This document shows positions 1-9,084 of a stretch of 49,177 bases of DNA, piece by piece (positions within the stretch are counted from its first letter, which is position 1; each line of letters begins with the position of its first letter). Origin of the DNA: Paraburkholderia oxyphila NBRC 105797 (GTDB lineage: Bacteria > Pseudomonadota > Gammaproteobacteria > Burkholderiales > Burkholderiaceae); assembly GCF_000685075.1 (NCBI RefSeq), contig NZ_BAYD01000071.1, forward strand, positions 1 to 49,177, in the 5' to 3' direction. The position numbers and the translations under genes are program-made. The notes beneath the pieces were generated by a model, which did no database searches, was not told the DNA's origin, and saw only the letters and a program-made list of their open reading frames with translations.

Positions 1-1
1 G

Positions 2-703
2 GTGGCGGCGGGCGAGAGAATTTCGCTGTTCGTGCAAAAGGCTGGCTTCAAGGCTTTTGCGGCGAAGGGTCCCGTCGAGGTGCAGGCGCAGGGCGGCCCG
101 ATATCGCTTGATGCGGACCAGGACCTGACGATAGCGAGCGTCAACGGCGTGGCGCGCATCGTTGCGAAGACCGCACTTACGCTCGAATCCGGCGGCGCGT
201 TTATACAGATGAGGGACGGCAGCATTACGCTGGGCGGCCCCAATGACCTGTTCCTGAAAGTCATCACGATCCAGAAGCAGGGCAAGGCGCCCCTGAACCA
301 GCCTCTGGACCTGAGCCATCCGGCGCTCTCGGGCCTGCCGACCGTGCCACTCACGTTCAGCACGGGGGGCTCGCCTGCTTCGCGGGCCGCCATTCCCGCT
401 GGCATGCCGTACAGGCTGTTTGTAGGCAGCACCCTCGTCAAACAGGGGGTATTCGATCAAACCGGGCTGCTTCAGGTCGATCATCACCCCACGACGCAGA
501 AGTACACGCTGAAGCTCGCCAACGGCGCGAGCTATACGATTCCTGTCGCGGAGCAGTACCGTGGCAAGGAGGGCAACGGTGAGCTTGCCAACGGCGGCTT
601 TCACCACTACGAAGGCCAGCCTGGCACGGATGCCGGCAAGGTGAATCGCGCGGAGCATCGTGCGGACTACGACAAGATGCTTGATTCCGGCAAGGATTCC
701 TGA
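2..703 (+). CDS. vgrG: VgrG, C-terminal part (type VI secretion spike)
   Basis: Partial gene: the frame is open to the left edge, so the true start lies outside the window; 233 residues are visible. The first ~95 residues are beta-rich with alternating short hydrophobic strands (VARIVAKTALTLESGG, FIQMRDGSITLGG), as in the DUF2345 needle region behind the gp27/gp5 core of VgrG. The last ~140 residues form a C-terminal extension of the kind that binds a dedicated effector. VgrG forms the membrane-puncturing tip of the T6SS and carries cargo. The stop overlaps the region that translates into the next gene (ATG 2 bases after the stop), and that gene encodes a phospholipase D effector, so the extension is probably its loading platform (inference). 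Confidence 0.85.
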   Translation: MAAGERISLFVQKAGFKAFAAKGPVEVQAQGGPISLDADQDLTIASVNGVARIVAKTALTLESGGAFIQMRDGSITLGGPNDLFLKVITIQKQGKAPLNQPLDLSHPALSGLPTVPLTFSTGGSPASRAAIPAGMPYRLFVGSTLVKQGVFDQTGLLQVDHHPTTQKYTLKLANGASYTIPVAEQYRGKEGNGELANGGFHHYEGQPGTDAGKVNRAEHRADYDKMLDSGKDS

Positions 704-705
704 GT

Positions 706-2583
706 ATGGAACAGCAGAAACCCATTGTTGTACCCATTGCACTGTCCCACACCCGGAGTGCGACGATCACGCTACCGTGGTTCGTGCAGCGCTCGGAATA
801 TCGTCCGAGGCGAGCAAACTACAAGCCACTTGTAAATGGGCTGGAGGCGTTCGGCGCGCTCTACGATGCCATCGATGCAGCTACCACGACCATCGATTAC
901 GTCTGTTGGGGTTTCCAGCCGTCGATGTATTTCCGGCGCGACGGTGGCAAGTCGCTTCGCATTGGCGATCTGCTTATCAAAAAGGCGAAACAGGGCGTCA
1001 AGGTCCGCATCCTGTGCTGGCTCGACACACTGCATATTGCCCAGTTTGGTGAGCCGTCGATGCCGCTGTACGACGCGACGCGGCCCTTGTCACAAAACGA
1101 AGACAAGGATCAGCGAGCGTATGACCAGAGCTGGTACTTTCGTGCGCGCATGCCAGCAAGCAGTCCTGCGGAACTGGCCCGAAGGGCCTCGGCTCGCCAG
1201 ATTGGCGCACAGTTTGTCGTGAGCGGCTGGAGCAGCCCGCGTCAGTCCCTTGTTGCAGAGCCGCTGAGAGATATCGGTATCGAGCTCGTCACGCGCGATT
1301 TTTCCTGGCAGGATCGTAACGAAATCCGGGATCGAGAAAACCTGATGCGTCGGCTCGGTGCCGGACCAAGCTGGTCCGCAGCGAACATTGGCTACACGAC
1401 CGAGCCATCTCACCACCAGAAAATGGTGTTGATCGACTACGAAAAGCCCGAAGTCGCAGTCGGCTTCGTGATGGGGCACAACACGCTCGATGCCTATTGG
1501 GACGACGACGGACACAGCTACGTCAAGAAATCGCCCAACGCAGGACGCAACGGCGCGACGCCACGGCAGGATATGTCGGCTATCGTGGCGGGGCCAATCC
1601 TTGAAAGCCTGAACGATAATTTTTGTAGAGCATGGAGGCGGGATGCAAAGGAGGATCTGCTCGCGAAGCGCGACGCGCTGAAGGACAAACTGCAACCGCG
1701 TGACGAGATCGGCATCCGTGTCATGGCGCAGATCAACCGCACGCAGTCACAGGAAGGTGTGCGCAATATTGAGCCGATGTATCTCCAGGCGGTCAACAAC
1801 GCGACGAAGTTCATCTATATCGAGAACCAGTATTTTCGCTGGTCCGCGCTTGCGGAAAAGATCAAGAGCGCCGCGCAGGCGCAGATTTCGTGGGGGCGCG
1901 ATCCTGCAAAGCCGATCTATCTGTTTGTCGTGACGAATTCCGACGATGATGCACTGGACAAGGGGCAAGGGACGACCTACGACATGCTCAACAACCTGGG
2001 GCGGGCAGACACCATGCCCAACGTTGCCCGCCTGGAGCAGACGGATTCGCTACAGGAGCAGTTGAATGCAGCCGAGCACGTCAAGGCCATCGCGCCGACG
2101 ACGGCGCAACGACAGGCGGCAGCGCAAAAGGTTGACAGCCTGAGCCAGCAGATCGGCGAGGCCAATAACCATGCCGTTATTCCCCAGCCGGTTCCCGGTC
2201 TGAAAGTCCTCGTCTGCACCTTGGTGGCAAAGGACTCGCCACCTGGGCAATGGATGCCGGTGTACGTGCACAGCAAGATCATGGTGGTGGACGACGTGTT
2301 CCTTACGCACGGCTCGGCCAACGTGAACCGGCGCAGCATGGCAGTGGACAGCGAACTGAACATCTGCCATGAGCGGATGGACGTGACGCAGCCGTTGCGC
2401 AGGCAACTTTGGGATATCCACACGGGCGGACAGGGGGCGCAGGATGATCCGAAGGAAGCATTCAAGCAATGGGGAAGAATCCTTGACAGGAATACGAAGC
2501 GACAGGGTGAAAAAACGGAGTCGCCGTGTGCGTCGCTCATTGCTTTCAAGAGCATGACGACAAAACGGTTGCGCGTGGACTGA
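706..2583 (+). CDS. Phospholipase D family T6SS lipase effector (Tle5-like)
   Basis: 625 residues with two HxKxxxxD catalytic motifs: HQKMVLID (His about 237) and HSKIMVVD (His about 522). The pair defines the phospholipase D superfamily, which hydrolyses the phosphodiester bond of phospholipids through a phospho-histidine intermediate. Length and spacing fit the T6SS antibacterial effector family Tle5 (PldA/PldB of Pseudomonas). No signal peptide is visible, as expected for cargo delivered by VgrG. The start is 2 bases after the vgrG stop and an AAGGA lies ~12 bases upstream, so translation is probably coupled to vgrG. The next gene follows after 3 bases and encodes a lipoprotein, the normal arrangement of effector and immunity gene. 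The exact Tle subfamily is inferred. Confidence 0.85.
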   Translation: MEQQKPIVVPIALSHTRSATITLPWFVQRSEYRPRRANYKPLVNGLEAFGALYDAIDAATTTIDYVCWGFQPSMYFRRDGGKSLRIGDLLIKKAKQGVKVRILCWLDTLHIAQFGEPSMPLYDATRPLSQNEDKDQRAYDQSWYFRARMPASSPAELARRASARQIGAQFVVSGWSSPRQSLVAEPLRDIGIELVTRDFSWQDRNEIRDRENLMRRLGAGPSWSAANIGYTTEPSHHQKMVLIDYEKPEVAVGFVMGHNTLDAYWDDDGHSYVKKSPNAGRNGATPRQDMSAIVAGPILESLNDNFCRAWRRDAKEDLLAKRDALKDKLQPRDEIGIRVMAQINRTQSQEGVRNIEPMYLQAVNNATKFIYIENQYFRWSALAEKIKSAAQAQISWGRDPAKPIYLFVVTNSDDDALDKGQGTTYDMLNNLGRADTMPNVARLEQTDSLQEQLNAAEHVKAIAPTTAQRQAAAQKVDSLSQQIGEANNHAVIPQPVPGLKVLVCTLVAKDSPPGQWMPVYVHSKIMVVDDVFLTHGSANVNRRSMAVDSELNICHERMDVTQPLRRQLWDIHTGGQGAQDDPKEAFKQWGRILDRNTKRQGEKTESPCASLIAFKSMTTKRLRVD

Positions 2584-2586
2584 CGC

Positions 2587-3867
2587 ATGAGAACCCTGAT
2601 CTATATGCTGGTGCTGGCGGGGTTGATCTGCGCCTGCTCGAACAAGGAGAATGCTGTGCCCTCCCAGACTGACATGAATGCTGCACGCACCAGGCTCGCC
2701 TTTACCTGCACTCACGAAGCGGATCATCTGCCGCCACTCGATCCGCAGGCTGATACGCTCTTCAAATACGGGCTGTTCATCGAGAAGAAACCCGGTCCAA
2801 AGGACTTCGACGCCGCTGCCCGTTATTACCGGATCGCCGCCGCACATGGTCACTACAAGGCCAACAACAATCTGCAACTGCTGGTCTCTACGGGGCAGGC
2901 GAAGTCTCCTGATGCCCCCAGAGAAACCGTCGACCTTGCCGAGCAACTGACCGCTGCCGGAATTCCAGGTGGCTACTACGACATGGGCCACTACCTTGAA
3001 CTTGGCTATGGTGTGGTCATGGACGAGAAAAAGGCGCTGGTTTTTATACGCAAGGCTGCGGACCTCGGTAGTCCGGAGGCCCAGGCCTATGTTGCGGAAT
3101 TGCTTGCGCCAGCAGATCGCGCACCGGATATTGCGAGGCAGATGCGCCTATGTGCAGGCGATCAAGGCTATGGTCCAGCCGCTCGTTTGCTTGGAGTAGA
3201 GGCACAAGATGACGGTAAGTTTGACGTTGCTGTAGTCGCCTTTCAGGCAGGCGTTAAAGCTGGAGATACGCTTTCTGCCTCATCTTTGGAGGCCGGCTTT
3301 AGGGGGCCATCCACATCGAACGAACTGGATTACCTTGATCTTTCGAACGACCCCGAACGCTCACGTCGCTACAAACTGATCGGCAAGTTTCTGGACGACC
3401 ATGACGGCCTCAACCCCAAGGTTCCCGAGATTGACCAAATCGTACCGCTACCGCCCGCAAAGCTGCCGGAATGGGACGGCACATTCCAGTGGCAGAAGGA
3501 GCAGGACGCCGCCACGCCGCCGCAGAAGCCTGCCGAATCGCTTGTCGCGAAACTGGCCCGTGAGAAGAACCTCGACGCGGCGACAGGGTTGCCGCTCAAG
3601 CCAGCAAAGAGCGCGCAGGCCGAACGCGTACCGCTCGGCACGCTTGTGCGCACGGGCGCGATATGTCCGCAGGACGGCATCTGGAGTGACCGGTATTGGG
3701 CGGACCGGCATCCGGGCGCGACCCGTCATTTCACGAAGGGAGAGACAATGCCCAAGATCGCCCTGACCACTCCCCGTCTCATTCCGGTACTCGATGCGCT
3801 GTTCGGCATGCGCATTCACTGGACCAATGCGGACTGGAGTCTTGTGGCCTATGACGAGCAGGCGTAG
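2587..3867 (+). CDS. Sel1-repeat lipoprotein, probable Tle5 immunity protein (Tli5-like)
   Basis: 426 residues. The N-terminus has a short hydrophobic stretch ending in a lipobox (LICAC; predicted acylated Cys about residue 17), so the protein should sit in the periplasm attached to a membrane. Residues ~55-250 contain Sel1/TPR-like helical pairs (ARYYRIAAAHGHYKANNN, YDMGHYLELGYGV, ALVFIRKAADLGSPEAQAY). The last ~80 residues include a CPQDGIW motif and look like a separate small domain. Tle5-class lipases act in the periplasm and their immunity proteins are often periplasmic or lipidated Sel1-type proteins; this one sits 3 bases behind the lipase gene. Immunity function is inferred from family and position. 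Confidence 0.75.
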   Translation: MRTLIYMLVLAGLICACSNKENAVPSQTDMNAARTRLAFTCTHEADHLPPLDPQADTLFKYGLFIEKKPGPKDFDAAARYYRIAAAHGHYKANNNLQLLVSTGQAKSPDAPRETVDLAEQLTAAGIPGGYYDMGHYLELGYGVVMDEKKALVFIRKAADLGSPEAQAYVAELLAPADRAPDIARQMRLCAGDQGYGPAARLLGVEAQDDGKFDVAVVAFQAGVKAGDTLSASSLEAGFRGPSTSNELDYLDLSNDPERSRRYKLIGKFLDDHDGLNPKVPEIDQIVPLPPAKLPEWDGTFQWQKEQDAATPPQKPAESLVAKLAREKNLDAATGLPLKPAKSAQAERVPLGTLVRTGAICPQDGIWSDRYWADRHPGATRHFTKGETMPKIALTTPRLIPVLDALFGMRIHWTNADWSLVAYDEQA

Positions 3868-4144
3868 CGGCGTGCTTCGCGCAAATCACAGGGTGTGATT
3901 CATGGAAACAACCAACCTCGCCTGCGGCCTCTGGAAGCTGATCGGGAACGGTATCAAAGCGTTCGTTCGCGGGCACGACTGCAAGCCCGCCGCGCTCGTC
4001 GTGCATCCCTCGCACCTGGAAGATCTGTCACTTGCGCGCAATCAATCGGCCCGTTGCCAAGCGGTCCCAGGCAACGAGATGCTGCTACCTTGCGCCGTCG
4101 TTCCCGCTCGACAAGCCGCCCATTCGCGGTGTCCAGGAAGTGCC

Positions 4145-4564
4145 ATGACCCGATTCATCCGCCCGTCCGCTCGCCCCGCAGCTCCCGGCATGCCTCCGCG
4201 CTCGCGGCCAGACGCGCGCATGCCGCAAACCTCAAGATCCGGGCAGCCGATGCTCGTTGGCGTTCCCGCCCGCATCGTCTGCGCGGAGGGCCTGGCCGCC
4301 CAGGCCGTGACGCGTCACGGCGCCTGCGCGATCGATCTCGCGCGCACCGGCCCGCTGCCGGCCGGCGCCTGGGTGCTGGCGTTCCGCGGCGCGGCGCGCA
4401 CGGTCATCGACGCCGAACGCGCCCGTGACATCGACACGGCGCTCGATGCGCTCGAAACCATCGCCAGCGGCGAGCTTGACGGCGCGCATGCGTCGCCGGG
4501 TCTCGCGCACTATCTGACGCTCGTGAATGGGCGCGGCTGCGCGCGCCTCATCCAAAACCGCTAA
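4145..4564 (+). CDS. HypC/HybG/HupF-like protein, lacking the N-terminal Cys
   Basis: 139 residues from the ATG at 4145, which has a good ribosome site (AGGAAG 5 bases upstream). The same frame is open back to 3902, but that part shows no clear ribosome site and no recognisable domain. Residues ~35-115 follow the HypC pattern: PMLVGVPARIV at the start of the barrel, then IDL, GAWVL, and a C-terminal helix with AERARDIDTALDAL. HypC chaperones carry Fe(CN)2CO to [NiFe] hydrogenase large subunits using Cys2 of an N-terminal MC[IL]GxP motif. Here that position reads ML, and the domain is preceded by ~35 Arg/Pro-rich residues. No other hyp or hydrogenase gene is in the window, so the protein may have another role. 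Confidence 0.6.
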   Translation: MTRFIRPSARPAAPGMPPRSRPDARMPQTSRSGQPMLVGVPARIVCAEGLAAQAVTRHGACAIDLARTGPLPAGAWVLAFRGAARTVIDAERARDIDTALDALETIASGELDGAHASPGLAHYLTLVNGRGCARLIQNR

Positions 4565-4579
4565 GCGCCGCGCGCCGGG

Positions 4580-7222
4580 TCAGTTGCCCTGCGGCTGCGC
4601 AGCCGATGGCGCAGGCGACGGCGTAGGCGGCGTGTATTGCGCACCGTTGCTGTTGCCCGCGTCGTTATCCGAATCGGAGTCGTCGGGCGTGGGCGTCGGT
4701 GCGAGCGACGGCTCCTGCGGCGGATACGGCGCCTGCTCCTGATGCGGCGGCTGCGCCGCCGACGCGCCCGAGGCACCCGAAGCGCCGATCACCGGCGGCT
4801 CGCCGAACATGCGCTGGATCTCAGGCGGCACGGGCGCCCCCGAAGCCGCGCCCGCTGGCGCGACGCCGCTCGTCGGCGGCACCTCAGTGGGTTCGGACGC
4901 CGGCGCCACAACAGGCGCGCTGGGCCGCGGCGCCGGAGCGCGGGCCGGCGCGCGCGGCGCCTCGGCGGGCGGCTTCGCGGCGAACAGGCCGTCGATCCAC
5001 GTCTTGAGCCGGTCGCGGAAGGTTTCGAACGCGCCCGGCGTGACCTCGGTCGCGAAGCGTGCACGCGGATCGACGATGCGCGCGCGCAACGCCCGCTGGA
5101 AGAAGTCGCCGACGATCGGCAGCGCGCTGCGCGCGCCCTCGCTCTGAAGCGTGACGCGGCCGTCGTCGAAGCCCACCCACGCGCCAGCCACCAGTTGCGG
5201 GTCCATGAGGATGAACCAGCCGTCCGCGTTGTCCTGGGTCGTGCCGGTCTTGCCGGCCACGTCGGCGCGAATGCCGAAGCGCGTGCGGATGCTCGCGCCC
5301 GTGCCGCGATTCACGACGTCGCGCATCGTGTCGAGCAGCGTGCGGTCCGCCGATGCGGAAAGCGCGCGCTCGGGCGAGGCGCTCGCGAATTGCGCGAGCA
5401 CATTGCCCTTGCTGTCCTCGATGCTCGTGACCATGCGCGGCTCCAGGTACTCGCCGTCGTTCGCAATGGTGCTGTACGCCGACACCATCTCCTTCAGCGT
5501 GACCGGGCTCGTGCCGAGCGCGAGCGACGGCACCGGGTTCAACTGGCTGTCGCGCACGCCCATCGCGCGCGCGAGACGCGCGACTTTGTCGGGGCCCACC
5601 GCCTGCATCACCTGCGCCGTGATGCGGTTGCGCGACAACGCGAGCGCGTCGCGCAGCGTCATCGGCTTGTTGCTGGGCGGCACGTCGTCGTTAGGACGCC
5701 AGATCTCGCCGCCTTCGAGCGGCATTTCTACGGGCCGGTCGATCAGCGTATCGGTGGGTTTCGCGCCGTCCGCGAACGCGGCGCCATAGACGAAGGCCTT
5801 GAACGTCGAACCCGGCTGACGACGCGCCTGCTGCACGTGATCGAACGGCTCGTCGGCGAAATCGCGGCTGCCTACCCATGCCTTGATCTGCCCGTTGCGC
5901 GGATCGATCGCAAGGAAGCCGGCCTGCACCGTGGTCTTGTCCTTGCACAGCGCGCGCATGAACGTGCGGTCGGCGGCGAGCTTCTTGAGCGCGTCCTCGT
6001 CGCTCGCACCCGCGTCGCGCGCGCTCTTGTAGTCGGGCGTCTCGCGCATGAAGGTCTTGAACAGATCGTTGCCGGCGTAGCAGCCGTTACGTCCGCTCCA
6101 TGCACTATTCGCGCTGCCCTGCAGCTGATTGGCGTGCTGCTTGAGCGCGGCGGTGGCCATCGCCTGCAGACGCGAATCGATCGTTGTGTGCACAACGAGT
6201 CCGTCGGAATAGATGTTGTAGTCGTTGCGGTCCGCCCACGCGATCAGCCATTTGCGCAGCTGCTGCGCGAAATGCGGCGCGGGACCAGGCGGCTCGGTCT
6301 GGCGCTCGAAGTCCAGACGCAGCGGCTTCTTCGAGAGCGTCGCGTATTGCGCGTCCGTGAGCTTGCCGTACTTCACCATCTGCGCGAGCACGGTGTTGCG
6401 CCGCGCGAGCGCGCGCTCGGGATTGATCACCGGGTTGTAGTAGGCGTTGCCCTTGAGCATGCCGGTGAGCGTCGCGCTTTGCAGCACCGTGAGCTGATCC
6501 GCGGACACGCCGAAGTAGGTGCGCGCCGCCATCTCGATGCCGAACGCGTTGTAGAGGAACGGCACCGTATTCAGATAGGTTTCGAGGATCTGCGGCTTGC
6601 TATAGACGGCCTCGATCTTGAACGCGGTGATCGCCTCCTTGATCTTGCGCGTGAGCGTGGGCGCGCGGCCGATCTCGTCGGGATAGAGGTTGCGCGCGAG
6701 CTGCTGCGTGATGGTCGAGCCGCCCTGGCGGTCGCCCGAGAACGTGTGCAGCGCCGCGCCGGCCGTGCGCTTGAAGTCGATGCCGTGATGCTCGTAGAAG
6801 CGGTGGTCCTCGGTCGAGATCAGCGCATCGACCATGTGCGGCGAGATCTGCGAAAGCGGCACCCACTCGCGGTTCGAGGGCTTGAATTCGGCTAGCAGCT
6901 TGCCGTCGGCGGAAAGAATCTGCGCGGGCTGATCCACCCGCGCCTTGCGGATGTCGCCGATGCTCGGCGTGAACGGAATCAGCACCAGCACATAGAGCAC
7001 GAGCGCCGCGGGCAGCACGCCGATGGCGATTAGCACGCCGCGCCAGGTGGGATGGCGCAGATGATGAAGGCCCTTGCCGAGCCACGGCCGCACGAACGCG
7101 CAGACGCGCGACATGAGGGGCTTCAGGCGGGAGGACCACTTCGCGGCTTGGGCGCGGATGAACGACACGGAACGCTTCACGCGGGGCTTCAGGATCGGCT
7201 GACAAAGCGTGCATCGTACCAA
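4580..7222 (-). CDS. mrcA: Penicillin-binding protein 1A (bifunctional peptidoglycan synthase)
   Basis: 880 residues from the TTG at 7222; an in-frame ATG at 7114 and a GTG at 7180 are alternative starts with equally weak ribosome sites. One membrane helix (~63-84) is followed by the GT51 glycosyltransferase domain, with STED (catalytic Glu about 138) and GGSTITQQ (167-174). The transpeptidase domain has STFK (Ser about 472), SRN (530-532) and KTG (658-660). All catalytic residues are intact. It polymerises and cross-links peptidoglycan in the periplasm. The last ~120 residues are a Pro/Ala-rich tail with an acidic DDSDSDND patch, longer than in E. coli PBP1A. It is convergent with the HypC-like gene (15 bases) and divergent from the porin gene. 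Confidence 0.95.
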   Translation of the reverse strand: MVRCTLCQPILKPRVKRSVSFIRAQAAKWSSRLKPLMSRVCAFVRPWLGKGLHHLRHPTWRGVLIAIGVLPAALVLYVLVLIPFTPSIGDIRKARVDQPAQILSADGKLLAEFKPSNREWVPLSQISPHMVDALISTEDHRFYEHHGIDFKRTAGAALHTFSGDRQGGSTITQQLARNLYPDEIGRAPTLTRKIKEAITAFKIEAVYSKPQILETYLNTVPFLYNAFGIEMAARTYFGVSADQLTVLQSATLTGMLKGNAYYNPVINPERALARRNTVLAQMVKYGKLTDAQYATLSKKPLRLDFERQTEPPGPAPHFAQQLRKWLIAWADRNDYNIYSDGLVVHTTIDSRLQAMATAALKQHANQLQGSANSAWSGRNGCYAGNDLFKTFMRETPDYKSARDAGASDEDALKKLAADRTFMRALCKDKTTVQAGFLAIDPRNGQIKAWVGSRDFADEPFDHVQQARRQPGSTFKAFVYGAAFADGAKPTDTLIDRPVEMPLEGGEIWRPNDDVPPSNKPMTLRDALALSRNRITAQVMQAVGPDKVARLARAMGVRDSQLNPVPSLALGTSPVTLKEMVSAYSTIANDGEYLEPRMVTSIEDSKGNVLAQFASASPERALSASADRTLLDTMRDVVNRGTGASIRTRFGIRADVAGKTGTTQDNADGWFILMDPQLVAGAWVGFDDGRVTLQSEGARSALPIVGDFFQRALRARIVDPRARFATEVTPGAFETFRDRLKTWIDGLFAAKPPAEAPRAPARAPAPRPSAPVVAPASEPTEVPPTSGVAPAGAASGAPVPPEIQRMFGEPPVIGASGASGASAAQPPHQEQAPYPPQEPSLAPTPTPDDSDSDNDAGNSNGAQYTPPTPSPAPSAAQPQGN

Positions 7223-7316
7223 AACTGCCGGGCACGCCTTCTATCGCACCGGCGGCAATGCAAGCCGCACCCGCGCCGCGATTTATGACACGGCGATGAA
7301 ATATTTATTCCGGATC

Positions 7317-7330
7317 GAGGAAGAATCCTC
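7317..7330. promoter_or_regulatory. Inverted repeat in the PBP1A-porin divergent region
   Basis: GAGGA-AGAA-TCCTC forms a short perfect inverted repeat in the 230-base gap between the divergent PBP1A and porin genes. A second pair, CAGCC/GGCTG with a 10-base loop, lies ~10 bases further right. Either could fold in the porin leader mRNA or bind a regulator; porin expression is commonly controlled at both levels. No good sigma-70 hexamer pair was seen. Confidence 0.3.
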
Positions 7331-7452
7331 TCCAGTCACAGCCGATTTTCCGGCGGCTGTCGATCCTTACACTCCTGACGCTGCTTGCCGGCCTTCGCCC
7401 GCAGCAAGCCCATTCCAAACGCTACGAAAAAACAGCCTCAGGAGCTTTACAC

Positions 7453-8634
7453 GTGAAAAAGAACGCCCCCACGCTCGCCTCGACTGCCGCGCTCGGCGCT
7501 GCGGTTGGCCTTATTGGCGCCCTCGCCTCCACCACCGCGCATGCGCAAAGCTCGGTGACGCTCTACGGCCTGATCGACGCCGGCATCATGTACACGAACA
7601 ACGTCGCGAACGGCAAGTCGGGCAGCGCGCTCTGGCAGGCGACGAGCGGCAACGTCAACGGCAGCCGCTTCGGCGTGCGCGGCAGCGAGGACCTGGGCGG
7701 CGGATTGCATGCCGTGTTCGTGCTCGAAAACGGCTTCAACGTGCAGAACGGCAAGCTCGGCCAGGACGGCCGCATGTTCGGCCGCCAGGCTTACGTGGGA
7801 CTCGCGAGCGATCAGTTCGGCACGCTCACGCTGGGCCGCCAGTACGACGATCTGGTGGACTTCGTCTCCCCGCTCTCGGCCACGGCGGGCACCTTCGGCG
7901 ACACGGGCTTCGCGCATCCGTTCGACAACGACAACCTCAACCACTCGCTGCGCATCAACAACGCGGTCAAGTACACGAGCAACAGCTATAGCGGCTTGAA
8001 GTTCGGCGCCCTGTACGCGTTCTCGAATCAGCCCGATTTCGCGGCCAACCGCGTCTATAGCTTCGGCGCGAGCTACAACAACGGCCCGCTCGCGGTGGCC
8101 GCCGGCTATCTGCAAATGAACGGCACGCAAGGCGCGAATGCGAGCAGCCCGGGCGCCGTGGACCTCGCCGAGTCGACGGCCAACGGCAAGGGCGGCTTCT
8201 CGCTTGGCGCGGACCGCCTGCGCTCGTTCGGCGGCGGCCTGAACTACAGCTTCGGCCCGGCCACGGCCGGCTTCGTGTTCACGCGCAGCGAGTACGCGGG
8301 CACGAACGCGTTCGGCTCGCAGGGCGGCGACATGAGCTTCAACAATTACGAAGTGAACGGCAAGTACCAGCTGAACCCGGCCTGGAGCCTCGGCCTCGCT
8401 TATACCTACACCGACGGCCACGTCGACCGCACGAGCTGGGGCGCCGATCCGAAGTGGCAGCAGGTGGACGCGCAGGTGGTGTATCGCCTCTCGAAGCGCA
8501 CCGACCTCTACGCCGAAGCGATGTACCAGCACGCCACGGGCCACAACTACGTGGCGTTCATCAACACGGCGGGCGGCGCTTCGTCGACGGCGAATCAGGT
8601 GGTGGGCACGGTGGGCCTGCGCGCGCGCTTCTAA
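7453..8634 (+). CDS. General outer-membrane porin (Gram-negative porin family)
   Basis: 393 residues starting with GTG, supported by AGGAG about 8 bases upstream. A Sec signal peptide with the AHA-Q cleavage pattern (about residue 31) is followed by SSVTLYGLIDAG, the first strand of Burkholderia/Neisseria trimeric porins. The rest is alternating beta strands with FGGGLNYSFG-like turns and a C-terminal LRARF, whose terminal Phe is the BAM recognition signal. Length is typical (360-400). It forms a diffusion channel for small solutes. It is transcribed away from PBP1A. Many paralogues exist in this group, so no specific substrate is assigned. Confidence 0.93.
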   Translation: MKKNAPTLASTAALGAAVGLIGALASTTAHAQSSVTLYGLIDAGIMYTNNVANGKSGSALWQATSGNVNGSRFGVRGSEDLGGGLHAVFVLENGFNVQNGKLGQDGRMFGRQAYVGLASDQFGTLTLGRQYDDLVDFVSPLSATAGTFGDTGFAHPFDNDNLNHSLRINNAVKYTSNSYSGLKFGALYAFSNQPDFAANRVYSFGASYNNGPLAVAAGYLQMNGTQGANASSPGAVDLAESTANGKGGFSLGADRLRSFGGGLNYSFGPATAGFVFTRSEYAGTNAFGSQGGDMSFNNYEVNGKYQLNPAWSLGLAYTYTDGHVDRTSWGADPKWQQVDAQVVYRLSKRTDLYAEAMYQHATGHNYVAFINTAGGASSTANQVVGTVGLRARF

Positions 8635-8643
8635 GGCGCGACG

Positions 8644-8943
8644 CTAGGCCAGCACCAGCGACAGCGCGATCGAGATCCACACCGCGCACGCGCCCGCCAG
8701 AAAGGCGCGGCGCGCGAGCAGGAAGCGCGACTCGTCGCCGGCCTTCTGGGGCGAGGTGGCGAGCCAGGGCACGCTGCCGAGACAGGCGAAGCCCGCCAGC
8801 GCCAGCACGACGATCACGCGGTCGCCGAGGCGCCACGGCACGGGCTCATGCAGGCCCCAGTAGCCGAGAAAGATCATGCCGATGGAAAACATCGTCGACG
8901 CCGCCGAGCTGAGCGCGACGACCGATCCGGTCGGAGATTGCAT
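8644..8943 (-). CDS. Small membrane protein of unknown function
   Basis: 99 residues, start ATG preceded by GGGGAGACAG. Three hydrophobic segments are visible (~11-30, 43-62 and 80-98), separated by short polar loops, so it is probably an inner-membrane protein. No family was recognised. It ends 9 bases from the porin stop (convergent) and is transcribed toward it. Confidence 0.6.
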   Translation of the reverse strand: MQSPTGSVVALSSAASTMFSIGMIFLGYWGLHEPVPWRLGDRVIVVLALAGFACLGSVPWLATSPQKAGDESRFLLARRAFLAGACAVWISIALSLVLA

Positions 8944-9084
8944 GGACTGTCTCCCCTCGCGCGAGACGCGCCGTGTGGGCCGTTACGGGTGATTGCGGGT
9001 TCTTTGCGGGTGACTTGCGGGCCATTATCGCGGCGCACAGCGGCGGCGGCAACGCGGCCGCCAGGCCCGCCAGGCATCACGCAC

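Noticed and set aside
4637..6895. 752-residue open frame on the plus strand
   Set aside because: Antisense to PBP1A, Arg/Ala-rich, explained by GC3 bias of the real gene.
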